Below, one piece after another: positions 47,172-54,709 of a stretch of 64,000 nt of DNA (position 1 is the stretch's first letter; each line of letters opens with the position of its first letter). Source of the stretch: JABDOU01 sp041567895 (GTDB lineage Bacteria; Actinomycetota; Acidimicrobiia; Spongiisociales; SHLN01); NCBI GenBank assembly GCA_041567895.1, contig JBFGAX010000001.1, positions 1-64,000 on the forward strand, written 5' to 3'. A program made the translations under genes and the position numbers. The notes below the pieces were generated by a model, which saw only the letters and a program-made list of their open reading frames with translations, ran no database searches and was not told the DNA's origin.

Positions 47172-48200
47172 CTATTGGACGGCTGCCCCGGCCGCAACCA
47201 TCGCAGCCGTGATCAACGCCGGGTCGACATGCATGACAACGGGGTCGCCGAATGCTCTCAAGAGCACCATTCGCAGTCCCCCGGCGTCCCGTTTCTTATC
47301 GAGAACAACCAGTTCCTCGAGATCATCTAGAGCAAGGTCTGGAATCCGGGTGGGAAGATTTTGGGCAGCAAGCAAGGTTTTCTGACGCGCGCTGCCATCA
47401 AAGCCGAGAAGCTCACGCGAAATGTCGGCCGCTACCGTCATGCCGATAGACACTGCGTCGCCGTGTGGCAGGCTGCCCGCGATCTCCACTGCGTGTCCAA
47501 CCGTATGTCCGTAGTTGAGGATTGCGCGGCGGCCCGACTCTTTCCAATCGTCGCTCACAATATCGGCCTTGACACGCACGGCTTCCAACACCACTTCATC
47601 GAGATCGACCAGTGGGCCCTCGATTTCGTAAAGATCAAGAATGCGGTCGCTGCCGATGCATCCGGCCTTGATGACTTCTGCGTGTCCCTGCCGGGCAATC
47701 GCTGAAGGGAGCTCGGCCAGCAGCAGGGTATCAATCACAACCCGCGACGGGTGCGAAAAGACCCCAACGAGGTTCTTGCCGTCGACGTTGACTCCGGTTT
47801 TGCCTCCGATCGCCGCGTCCACTGCTCCGAGCAATGTGGTCGGAACATAGACCGCCTCAATGCCACGCAGATACGTACCGGCCACGAACCCGGCCAGATC
47901 GGTTGCGGCCCCGCCGCCGACGCCCACCACGGTGTCGGCGCGGCTCATCCCGATGCTGTTCAGCCAGCGAAACACCGCGCCGGCCGTCTCGAGACTCTTT
48001 GCCGCCTCTCCATCCGGTAGTTCAAAAAGGTCAGCCCGAGGTAGCCGATCGAGAAGTGCTTGGGCCACCTCCTCTGGCTTTCCCGGTTGGTGAAGAACCG
48101 CAACACGATGCCGATCCCGGTCGTTGACGATCGGGTCCGTCTCGATCGTCCCTTTCCCGATAACGATCTCGCAGTCGGAAATGTGTATCCGGTGTGACAT
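47172..48200 (-). CDS. aroB: 3-dehydroquinate synthase
   Basis: Second step of the shikimate pathway. In 342 residues: GVGGGAATDLAGFVAGTYLR, PTTLLGAVDAAIGGKTGVN and the metal ligands in GHAEVIKAG and LNYGHTVGHAVE. I use ATG 48200, just after the aroC stop. The open frame continues upstream inside aroC but without homology. The usual aroK is not found between aroC and aroB. Confidence 0.96.
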   Translation of the reverse strand: MSHRIHISDCEIVIGKGTIETDPIVNDRDRHRVAVLHQPGKPEEVAQALLDRLPRADLFELPDGEAAKSLETAGAVFRWLNSIGMSRADTVVGVGGGAATDLAGFVAGTYLRGIEAVYVPTTLLGAVDAAIGGKTGVNVDGKNLVGVFSHPSRVVIDTLLLAELPSAIARQGHAEVIKAGCIGSDRILDLYEIEGPLVDLDEVVLEAVRVKADIVSDDWKESGRRAILNYGHTVGHAVEIAGSLPHGDAVSIGMTVAADISRELLGFDGSARQKTLLAAQNLPTRIPDLALDDLEELVVLDKKRDAGGLRMVLLRAFGDPVVMHVDPALITAAMVAAGAAVQ

Positions 48201-48204
48201 GGGA

Positions 48205-49356
48205 TCAGAAGGTAGCGATGCGCTTGCGATATGCCTCGACTGCCCCGACGAAATCCGAAATCGTGTCTCCCCCAAACTTGCGTTGCATCTCCTGGGCAAG
48301 CACGATCGCCACCATTGATTCTGCGACTACTCCGGCCGCAGGCACTGCGCAGACATCCGAGCGTTCCCGAATGGCCGATTTCTCATCCTTCGTCTCGACA
48401 TCGACGGTTTTGAGTGCCTTCATCAACGTGGAGATCGGCTTCATTGCAGCCCGCACCCGCACCACCTGGCCGTTTGTCATGCCTCCCTCGATGCCTCCCG
48501 CCCTATCCGTACCCCGGACAAACTCTCCTTCGGCGTACGCGATCTCATCATGGGCGACCGATCCCCTTCTCCTCGCCGATTCGAAACCGTCCCCTACCTC
48601 GACTCCCTTGATCGCCTGAATGGACATCAGCCCCATCGCCAGCAGAGCGTCCAGTTTCCGGTCGTAGTGGACGTGACTTCCAACCCCAACTGGCACCCCA
48701 TATGCCAACACTTCGACGACGCCACCGAGGGTATCACGATCGGCTTTGGCCGCTTCGATGGCTGCGACCATGGCTGATTCCGAGGCCGGGTCAGCAGACC
48801 GAACGGGAGAGGCGTCGATGGTGGAGAGATCATCGGGTGTCGGCATGGGACCGGTCGCTTCCGCTTCACCGATAGCAACCACGTGCGAAAACACCTCTAC
48901 GCCTACCTGATGCAATAGTTGCTTGGCCAGATAGCCGGCGACGGCCCTGGCAGCAGTTTCCCTGGCGGAGGCTCGTTCGAGAATGTCGCGAGCATCGTGC
49001 GTGTCATATTTTTGCATTCCCGCCAGATCGGCATGTCCCGGGCGGGGAGCTGTAGCGGGACGGGCGCTGGTCCCGGATTCGGGATTCATCTCTTCCGTCC
49101 ACTTGGTCGCGAATTCGGTATTTCGTACCAGTACCGAAACCGGGGATCCGAGCGTCATCCCAAAACGAAGACCGCCCAGGAACTCGATCTCGTCCTGTTC
49201 CAACTGCATACGCCGACCTCGCCCATAGCCGAGGCGCCGCCGGGCCAACTCGGCGGCAAGCCCTTCGCGACTCACGGGCAGACCAGACGGAAGACCTTCA
49301 ACGATGGTGGTCAGGCCGGGCCCGTGCGATTCTCCAGCGGTCAACAAGCGCATCAT
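48205..49356 (-). CDS. aroC: chorismate synthase
   Basis: Final shikimate-pathway step, FMN-dependent. 383 residues with the family motifs RLLTAGESHGPGLTTIVEG, RRRLGYGRGRRM, RPGHADLAGMQKYD, RASARETAARAVAG and the C-terminal DVCAVPAAGVVAESMVA. Two adjacent ATG codons occur at the start (49356 and 49353). It follows the pilus genes by 50 bp. Confidence 0.96.
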   Translation of the reverse strand: MMRLLTAGESHGPGLTTIVEGLPSGLPVSREGLAAELARRRLGYGRGRRMQLEQDEIEFLGGLRFGMTLGSPVSVLVRNTEFATKWTEEMNPESGTSARPATAPRPGHADLAGMQKYDTHDARDILERASARETAARAVAGYLAKQLLHQVGVEVFSHVVAIGEAEATGPMPTPDDLSTIDASPVRSADPASESAMVAAIEAAKADRDTLGGVVEVLAYGVPVGVGSHVHYDRKLDALLAMGLMSIQAIKGVEVGDGFESARRRGSVAHDEIAYAEGEFVRGTDRAGGIEGGMTNGQVVRVRAAMKPISTLMKALKTVDVETKDEKSAIRERSDVCAVPAAGVVAESMVAIVLAQEMQRKFGGDTISDFVGAVEAYRKRIATF

Positions 49357-49406
49357 ATTCGTCGAGATGGTAGCTGTCGCCGCAATGAGCTCTCGGCCAA
49401 CCGCCG

Positions 49407-49919
49407 CTACTTCAGAATCTGTTGTCCCTCACCCAAAACGAACGTCGAGTCACCAAAGAGGAACGTGACCTTGTCGTCGTCCAGGGCGACAATCTTGTAC
49501 CGACCGGCAAATGTTTCGCCGACGCCAACGGTGTACTCGGTGCCATCGACCCGAACGATTGCCCTTCGATTCCCAGCGGCATCGGTGGTTATAGCCACGA
49601 CTGTCACATTACTTCCGGCGAGTGGATCATCGGATCCGGTGACGTCGGGGGCACCGACAATGAGGGGTCGAAACGGATCGCGGGGTTGGGCAGCCTGGAA
49701 AGCCTCCACCACACGTGAGCCGCGCAACAAACTGTCCGTGGAGCCGACGCCCGCAACCACGCCGGCGTCGGTGGCTGACGGCAGCACGACGTTCTGCGGA
49801 GCATCGAGCGTCGTGCGCGAGGCGCCGAAGACGCCAGGCGCCACCAGCAGCCAGCTGATCGACACCAGCGCAGCCAGCAGCAAAATCGTCGTGATGAGTG
49901 TCGAGCTTCGCTTGACCAT
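49407..49919 (-). CDS. PilP-like type IV pilus protein
   Basis: A small membrane-anchored protein of 170 residues: one N-terminal helix (ITTILLLAALVSISWLLVAP), a flexible region, then the motif QPRDPFRPLIVG. That RDPFRPL-type element is characteristic of PilP. A C-terminal beta-rich domain follows (RRAIVRVDGTEYTVGVGETF). It overlaps pilO by one base. In diderms PilP links PilNO to the PilQ secretin. No pilQ is in this cluster, so its partner here is unknown. Confidence 0.65.
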   Translation of the reverse strand: MVKRSSTLITTILLLAALVSISWLLVAPGVFGASRTTLDAPQNVVLPSATDAGVVAGVGSTDSLLRGSRVVEAFQAAQPRDPFRPLIVGAPDVTGSDDPLAGSNVTVVAITTDAAGNRRAIVRVDGTEYTVGVGETFAGRYKIVALDDDKVTFLFGDSTFVLGEGQQILK

Positions 49920-50500
49920 CAGTTCACCGCCTCCTCTAGTTCCAGGGTTCCCGGCAGTGGATTGGTTGAGAAGGCCCTTGCCGTCAAATTGGTCTGGAGA
50001 ATGTTTGTCGACGTCTCTTCATCGAGATTGGCCGAGATCGAAAGCTGATCGACACGGATCAGCCTGTCGAGATCCTCCAAATCGAACAGGAATTGCAGCG
50101 TCCTGAAGTACTCGCCCTCGATCCCGAGATTGAGCGCGATTTCGTAGAGGTCCTCACTCAGCGTCGAACTGGCAGGCGGTATGGCCGAAAGCTGGGTAAT
50201 AGTGAGCCCCGAGTCCCTCGCCAGAGCCCGGATGGACTCGAGCAATGCGGCCTCACTTGGATCCTCCGGGATCGAGACAGAAATCTCAGCCACGGCGGCG
50301 TCGAACTGACCCTGCTGTCGCTGCAGCTCCAACAATCTCGTGATGCGAGCCTCGAGGGTCTCTTGCTCTTGCACTGCCGTCTGTAGATCAGCCTCGACAT
50401 CATCAATAGTGGCAGTCGATCCCCGCCAAAACAAGAAAAACCAAAGAGCCAAAATGACCAATCCCACAAGCACCGCTATCAACACATTCCGTCGGTTCAT
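49919..50500 (-). CDS. pilO: type IV pilus alignment protein PilO
   Basis: A bitopic inner-membrane protein of 193 residues: helix VLIAVLVGLVILALWFFLF, then a coiled coil (about 35-75, DDVEADLQTAVQEQETLE) and a ferredoxin-like domain with the PilO phrase EGEYFRTLQFLFDLEDLDRL. It pairs with PilN, whose gene overlaps by 4 bp. Confidence 0.88.
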   Translation of the reverse strand: MNRRNVLIAVLVGLVILALWFFLFWRGSTATIDDVEADLQTAVQEQETLEARITRLLELQRQQGQFDAAVAEISVSIPEDPSEAALLESIRALARDSGLTITQLSAIPPASSTLSEDLYEIALNLGIEGEYFRTLQFLFDLEDLDRLIRVDQLSISANLDEETSTNILQTNLTARAFSTNPLPGTLELEEAVN

Positions 50501-51084
50501 GAGATCTCCGGAATTCTGGATGCGATTCTGGTGCTGGCCGCTCCTTCAGTGAGTTGTGCCGTCGACTGATAGCTGACGACCTCAACCCCACTGACGTCAG
50601 CAGCGGTGACCGAAGTCACCCAGGTAGAACCGAGTCCGGCGTAATTGGTGTTGTCGACCGAGCGCAGCCAGTTGGCTACGTCCTCGTATTCGAACGCCGT
50701 ACCCGAGACCGATATCTGCTCTTCATTTCCCGTCAGCGTGTTGAGCCACACGCGGTCCGGAATGAATCGGCCGAGATCATTGAGCAGGCGAGCCCACGAG
50801 ACATCTCCAGCAAGAGCTGCAGCCACGAGCTCGGTTCTGGCCTCGAAATTCTGGAGAGGAATTTCGAATTGGCCGAGAGAATCGATTTCGGCCTGTCTCG
50901 CTGCATTTGCTTGTTGCTGGGCAACGAGATCGTCTTCGAGGTCCCGGATGGTTGAGAGGCGCCCGAGTGTCAGAAATGCAAGCAAGACGACCAGCAGCAC
51001 CAGACCCGCCAGCAAAACGACGCGGTTGCGACGAGACGCCTCCTCTTCGAAGATCTCGCCAGGAAGGAGGTTTATATCTCTCAT
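50497..51084 (-). CDS. pilN: type IV pilus assembly protein PilN
   Basis: A bitopic membrane protein of 195 residues starting with the PilN signature RDINLLPGE, which binds the groove of PilM. A helix (VVLLAGLVLLVVLLAFLTLG), a coiled coil and a C-terminal domain (RVWLNTLTGNEEQISVSG) follow. I choose ATG 51084, which overlaps the pilM stop as ATGA. Confidence 0.9.
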   Translation of the reverse strand: MRDINLLPGEIFEEEASRRNRVVLLAGLVLLVVLLAFLTLGRLSTIRDLEDDLVAQQQANAARQAEIDSLGQFEIPLQNFEARTELVAAALAGDVSWARLLNDLGRFIPDRVWLNTLTGNEEQISVSGTAFEYEDVANWLRSVDNTNYAGLGSTWVTSVTAADVSGVEVVSYQSTAQLTEGAASTRIASRIPEIS

Positions 51085-52142
51085 TCGGGGCTCCACAGGG
51101 CCAGGCCGACCGGGACCGGGAGCACAGGCTGCAGAGGGGATACGACTTCATCGGACAGTTTGCCGGTGCTGAGGTGACTGAGAACGCGAGCGGGTTCTAC
51201 CGGTGCATCGAGCGCACGCCCGAGTCGATTGGCCAGGTGAGGCAGGCGGGCGCCGTTACCGGCCACAATCACCTTGCTCACCGAACCACCATCGCCCTGG
51301 CTCAGGAAGAAGTTGACGGATCCGCGAATCTCTTCAATGAACCTGCCGGCCTCTGCGGTCAAGAGTGACTGGGCCACTTCGTCTTCGGTCTCGTCCCCGG
51401 ATGCTGCGGCCGCGTCGTCATCCACCGAAATCCCGATCCGACGTTTGAGCTGCTCGGCGGCTTGGAATTCGAGATTCAAACCCTCAACGAGCGTCTCTGT
51501 GAACGCCGAACCACCGGTTTGAATGATGCGAACAAAACGTGGGGTCAATCCACTGACGAGCACGACCTGCGTGATGTCGGCCCCGATATCGACCAACACG
51601 GCAATACCGCTTACCGGCTGAGGAACCAGGGACCGGACGAGGGCAAAAGCTTGGAGATCGACAGCGATGACATTGAGTCCTGCAGAGGTGGTGACATCGA
51701 GGAAATCCTGAACCATCGATCGATGAGCGGCAACGGCGAGGATGGCCTGCATCGGTTCGCCCTCTGGCGTTGTGAACTCGTCGATGCCAACGTGGTCGAG
51801 GATTGCCTCCTCGACTGACATTGGCATGTACTCCTGAACTTGAAACGGGAGGGCATCTCTCAACTCCGCTTCACCCATCAGAGGAACATCGACCTGACGA
51901 ACCACGACTCGCTGATTGGCGATGCCGATAACCACCCTCTTCTTGGGCAATCGATGCTTGCGCCAGAGCTCCTTGATGGCGTCGACGATCGCAGCCCCGT
52001 CGATGATCTCGCCTGCGGCAACTGCACCTTCTGGCAACAGCACCTCACCGACCTTGCGAAGGACGGGCTGTGACTTTCCGGCGTCAATGGCCACAGCGCG
52101 AACGCTGCTGGAACCTATATCCAGGCCAACGTTGACTGCCAT
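51081..52142 (-). CDS. pilM: type IV pilus assembly protein PilM
   Basis: An actin-like cytoplasmic ATP-binding protein of 353 residues: VGLDIGSSSVRAVAI, VVIGIANQRVVVRQVDVPLM, VLVDIGADITQVVLV and VIVAGNGARLPHL. It starts the pilM-N-O-P block. ATG 52142 follows GGAGAG. The 307-bp gap upstream suggests its own promoter. Confidence 0.93.
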   Translation of the reverse strand: MAVNVGLDIGSSSVRAVAIDAGKSQPVLRKVGEVLLPEGAVAAGEIIDGAAIVDAIKELWRKHRLPKKRVVIGIANQRVVVRQVDVPLMGEAELRDALPFQVQEYMPMSVEEAILDHVGIDEFTTPEGEPMQAILAVAAHRSMVQDFLDVTTSAGLNVIAVDLQAFALVRSLVPQPVSGIAVLVDIGADITQVVLVSGLTPRFVRIIQTGGSAFTETLVEGLNLEFQAAEQLKRRIGISVDDDAAAASGDETEDEVAQSLLTAEAGRFIEEIRGSVNFFLSQGDGGSVSKVIVAGNGARLPHLANRLGRALDAPVEPARVLSHLSTGKLSDEVVSPLQPVLPVPVGLALWSPE

Positions 52143-52449
52143 CTACTCTCCGCCTCTTCATCTCGTGATGTATCCGGATGCCCAGCGCGGGCGTTCCGGT
52201 TACTGCTTTGGTCTGTCTTGCTCGAGTGCTTGTTCGTGCTTGTTCGTGCTTGTTCGGGTTCTGCTGCCGCTCGATCTTCGGTCGTACATCCACGAACGTG
52301 TTGTAATTACGCACGTGTCATTTACTCGGCGAAAGCATAGCGATGAGGGGTATGGCCCGCGGTCTTTGGGCGGGACCGCGAAAACTTCCCTAAACGGCGC
52401 GGTTACGCCGTTATCGGGGAACCCGGTCGTAGTCGCATGTGGGCAAGGT
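52143..52449 (-). other. pilD-pilM intergenic region with two hairpins and short tandem repeats
   Basis: No protein gene is visible in these 307 bp. Two perfect 7-bp hairpins lie near the pilD end: AACGGCG/CGCCGTT (52393-52412) and CGCGGTC/GACCGCG (52358-52380). Nearer to pilM are three tandem copies of a 10-bp unit (52226-52255). The layout suggests termination or processing after pilD and a separate promoter for pilMNOP. I could not identify a promoter with confidence. Confidence 0.6.
52226..52255. repeat. three tandem 10-bp repeats upstream of pilM
   Basis: The unit GTGCTTGTTC is repeated three times without interruption, about 85 bp upstream of pilM. On the minus strand it reads GAACAAGCAC. 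A unit of about one helical turn would place all copies on the same DNA face. Confidence 0.85.
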
Positions 52450-53223
52450 TCATAGCCCGAGATACCACGATGCGATGGAGTCTCCCCAGAGAGCACCCAG
52501 CCAAGCTGCCGCCATCATGGCCGGACCGAATGGCATTTTGGCTTTCCGTCCACGTTTCGTGAACACCATGATCGCAACTCCGGCCAATCCCCCGATCAAG
52601 AATGCGAGAAAGACACCAACGACCAGCTCCGACCATCCCGAATAGGCCATCACAAATCCGAGCAAAAAGGCCAGTTTGACATCGCCGAAGCCGAATCCCC
52701 CCGGGGTGATCATGAACAGAACGAAGAAAAGTACGAGGTAGGCGAAGCCGCCTGCGAACGCACCAGGCAGTTGGTCGGTCTGTCCCTCGAGAACGCTGCC
52801 ACCGATGAACAGTGCAATCGTCAACCCGGTGCCGGTGAACACGATGCGATCGGGCAGACGCTTGTGATCGAGATCAGTGAGTATCAAGGCAATCGTGGTG
52901 CCCGCAAAGAACAGATACCCGGCCAACAAGGCATTGGGGCCGACCCACCAGGCAACGAGACCAAAGCTGACGGCCGTCGCCACTTCCACCACGGCGTACC
53001 GTCCGGAAACCGGATTCCCGCAATCACGGCATTTGCCGCCGAGACGCAGCCAGCCGATAACCGGGATATTGTCCGACGAACGAATCGGGGCATCACAAAC
53101 CGGACAAGCCGAACCCGGGGTAACTACCGATTTGCCCAACGGCACCCGATAGGCAACCACATTCAAGAACGATCCGATAACGAGCCCAACCAGACCTGAA
53201 AACGCGATCAGCAGCTCATGCAT
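52450..53223 (-). CDS. pilD: prepilin peptidase PilD
   Basis: The aspartic membrane protease that cleaves and methylates prepilins. The 257-residue protein has the N-terminal methylase domain with two CxxC pairs (CPVCDAPI, CRDCGNP), then about six helices. The catalytic aspartates are in DLDHKRLPD and FGFGDVK. Full-length, bifunctional type. It lies nine bases after the minor prepilin gene, its likely substrate. Confidence 0.95.
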   Translation of the reverse strand: MHELLIAFSGLVGLVIGSFLNVVAYRVPLGKSVVTPGSACPVCDAPIRSSDNIPVIGWLRLGGKCRDCGNPVSGRYAVVEVATAVSFGLVAWWVGPNALLAGYLFFAGTTIALILTDLDHKRLPDRIVFTGTGLTIALFIGGSVLEGQTDQLPGAFAGGFAYLVLFFVLFMITPGGFGFGDVKLAFLLGFVMAYSGWSELVVGVFLAFLIGGLAGVAIMVFTKRGRKAKMPFGPAMMAAAWLGALWGDSIASWYLGL

Positions 53224-53232
53224 GCTCTATTG

Positions 53233-53703
53233 CTACCAGCCGGAGGCGGCCCACACCGGAGAAGGTGGAACCAGCGAGGGACAGGAACCACCGAAAAGCC
53301 CGGAGGCGGTAGACGCCTTACCGAACGCGGTAGCGTCCTGGACCGCATCCCAGATCCCGAACCAGGTTCCCGATTGGCTTTGCACAACCACGCAAACCGT
53401 GTCGCTTCCGTTGACGGCGACTCCGACCTGTCCGACTCCCGGTGTCAGCGATGCCACAAAGGCCAGGCTCGGTTCGACTTCCTGTAGCACGGTCACATCG
53501 TCGGTATACGCGATCGTGGCTGCCATCACGCTCTTTTCGGCGACCAGGCCATGGCGTAGCGCAGTCTGAGCAGCTCGATCCTGGGCAGTGGTCCGCTGAC
53601 CGAGGAATGTCGGAACTGCGATAGAAACCAGGATCGCTACGATCAAAACAACCACCATCAGCTCTATCAAGCTGAAACCGGCCTCACTGTCTCTCCTGAA
53701 CAT
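53233..53703 (-). CDS. type IV prepilin (second, minor?)
   Basis: A class III-signal prepilin. The short leader MFRRDSEAG is cleaved before FSLIELMVVVLIVAIL, with Glu5 present. The 156-residue protein continues with VPTFLGQRTTAQDRAAQ, nearly the same as the upstream pilin, and ends in SGW with a likely disulphide pair (Cys near VCVVV and SCPSL). I choose ATG 53703; a GTG at 53724 would lengthen the leader. It lies beyond a strong hairpin after the other pilin, so it is probably expressed less. Confidence 0.92.
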   Translation of the reverse strand: MFRRDSEAGFSLIELMVVVLIVAILVSIAVPTFLGQRTTAQDRAAQTALRHGLVAEKSVMAATIAYTDDVTVLQEVEPSLAFVASLTPGVGQVGVAVNGSDTVCVVVQSQSGTWFGIWDAVQDATAFGKASTASGLFGGSCPSLVPPSPVWAASGW

Positions 53704-53763
53704 GAGACAGTATCGACGCCTCACAAACCGGCCTTGAAAGATTCCCCGCAGCCCACATCAAAA

Positions 53764-53791
53764 AGAGCGGGACCCAGTCGGGTCCCGCTCT
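53764..53791 (-). terminator. terminator between the two pilin genes
   Basis: A perfect 12-bp stem AGAGCGGGACCC/GGGTCCCGCTCT with a 4-base loop. On the minus strand it is followed by TTTTGATG counting the last stem base. It lies 41 bp after the pilin gene at 53832 and 61 bp before the next pilin. It is a good intrinsic terminator, probably partial, so that downstream pil genes get less transcript. Confidence 0.8.
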
Positions 53792-53796
53792 AGATG

Positions 53797-53814
53797 AAGC
53801 CTCGTGAGAGGCTT
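53797..53814 (-). terminator. second hairpin after the pilin gene
   Basis: A perfect 7-bp stem AAGCCTC/GAGGCTT with a 4-base loop, 18 bp after the pilin stop codon and just upstream of the larger terminator. It has no T-tract and may act as a 3' stabiliser. Confidence 0.5.
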
Positions 53815-53831
53815 TACCAACTAGTCAGCTG

Positions 53832-54284
53832 CTACCAGCCGGCGCCAGCAGAGCAAGCTGCTTCATCCGCCGGAGTTGCGGCACCGGAGCCGTAAACGGT
53901 TGCCTGCTGTGGATGCTCATAGATCCAGAAGAAGGTTCCGCTGGCGGACTCGGACACCAGGCACACGGCACCTGTTGCAGCGTAAAGCGTCGGCAACACA
54001 CCACTGTCGGCGGCGTCGTCAACTGTCCAGTCGAGGCTTGGCTCGATGGCGCTGAGATCCGCGGCTGTGGCCGTGTAGGCCTGATCATTCGCGTAGATGG
54101 TTTTTTCCGTGGCCAGGGCGTTGCGCAGGTTCGACTGAGCAGCGCGGTCCTGGGCCGTCTCACGTTGACCGAGGAAGGTCGGGATCGCGATAGCGACCAG
54201 GATGGCGATGATAAGCACCACGACCATAAGCTCGATCAGTGTGAAACCGTCTTCGTTCAGACGATTGCGCATCCGATTCAACAT
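53832..54284 (-). CDS. pilA: type IV prepilin (probable major pilin)
   Basis: A 150-residue prepilin: leader MLNRMRNRLNEDG, cleavage before FTLIELMVVVLIIAILVAIA with Glu5, then PTFLGQRETAQDRAAQSNLR. The C-terminal head domain has two cysteines (AVCLV and AACSAG) and ends in GW. ATG 54284 is preceded by AGGAGG at good spacing; a longer frame upstream to 54395 is not needed. The strong ribosome binding site, the long upstream region and the terminator right after it suggest this is the abundant pilin. Confidence 0.93.
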   Translation of the reverse strand: MLNRMRNRLNEDGFTLIELMVVVLIIAILVAIAIPTFLGQRETAQDRAAQSNLRNALATEKTIYANDQAYTATAADLSAIEPSLDWTVDDAADSGVLPTLYAATGAVCLVSESASGTFFWIYEHPQQATVYGSGAATPADEAACSAGAGW

Positions 54285-54709
54285 GTTGTATTGCCTCCTA
54301 TGACAATGAATCCGGGACGCAATGCGCGCCCCATGTACAACAGCTGTATCGGCGCCCCTCCCAGCTTCCTTGAGGGTGATCGACCAATTTCCCAAACGAA
54401 CTAGTCCCCCGGGTATGCACCCTGAATGCGCTGCAAAAAGGCGCAGTCATCGCTTGGAGACAATCCGGGCCAACCGTGGGCTCGTCACAGTTCACATTCA
54501 ACGTGCAGGCCGAGCGAAGGTTCGTTCGCTTTCGGTCGAGAGGGGGTTTGAGGGGCATGCGCAGTATTAATGAGGTGGCATGCGCAGTGTCAATGAGGTG
54601 GCATGCGCAGAGGGCTTCGAGCCCCTCAGCGTCAATGTAGATGGCGAACCCCCACGGACAACATCAACGAGAAACCAACAAGCGTTTAGCCGCCGACAAT
54701 CAACGCGCA
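54285..54709 (-). other. regulatory region upstream of the major pilin gene
   Basis: No protein gene is visible in these 425 bp between pilC and the pilin. The pilin ribosome binding site AGGAGG is at its left end. Three 23-bp direct repeats are at 54554-54622. I looked for a c-di-GMP riboswitch here, as found before pilA in other phyla, and did not see the conserved aptamer blocks. No promoter could be assigned with confidence. Confidence 0.6.
54554..54622. repeat. three 23-bp tandem direct repeats (iteron-like) upstream of pilA
   Basis: Copies begin at 54554, 54577 and 54600, exactly 23 bp apart. Each begins GGCATGCGCAG, which contains the palindrome GCATGC. The first two go on with T, a variable triplet (ATT or GTC) and AATGAGGT; the third diverges after the first 11 bases. 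They lie 270-340 bp upstream of the pilin start. They are probably binding sites for an unidentified regulator. Confidence 0.85.

Noticed and set aside
52143..52449. Possible c-di-GMP-I riboswitch before pilM
   Set aside because: The minus strand has a stretch with CCCAAAGACC next to GC-rich stems that faintly recalls the aptamer, but the conserved AGGGCAAA and GGGACGCAAAGCC blocks and the tetraloop receptor are missing.
54554..54622. CRISPR-like array
   Set aside because: Only three short repeats in direct contact without unique spacers of constant length and no cas genes; these are tandem repeats.
54285..54709. Sigma-54-like promoter upstream of pilA (TTGGCCCGGATTGTC near 54463)
   Set aside because: The -24/-12 match is imperfect (GC of the -12 element missing), and sigma-54 is generally absent from Actinomycetota.
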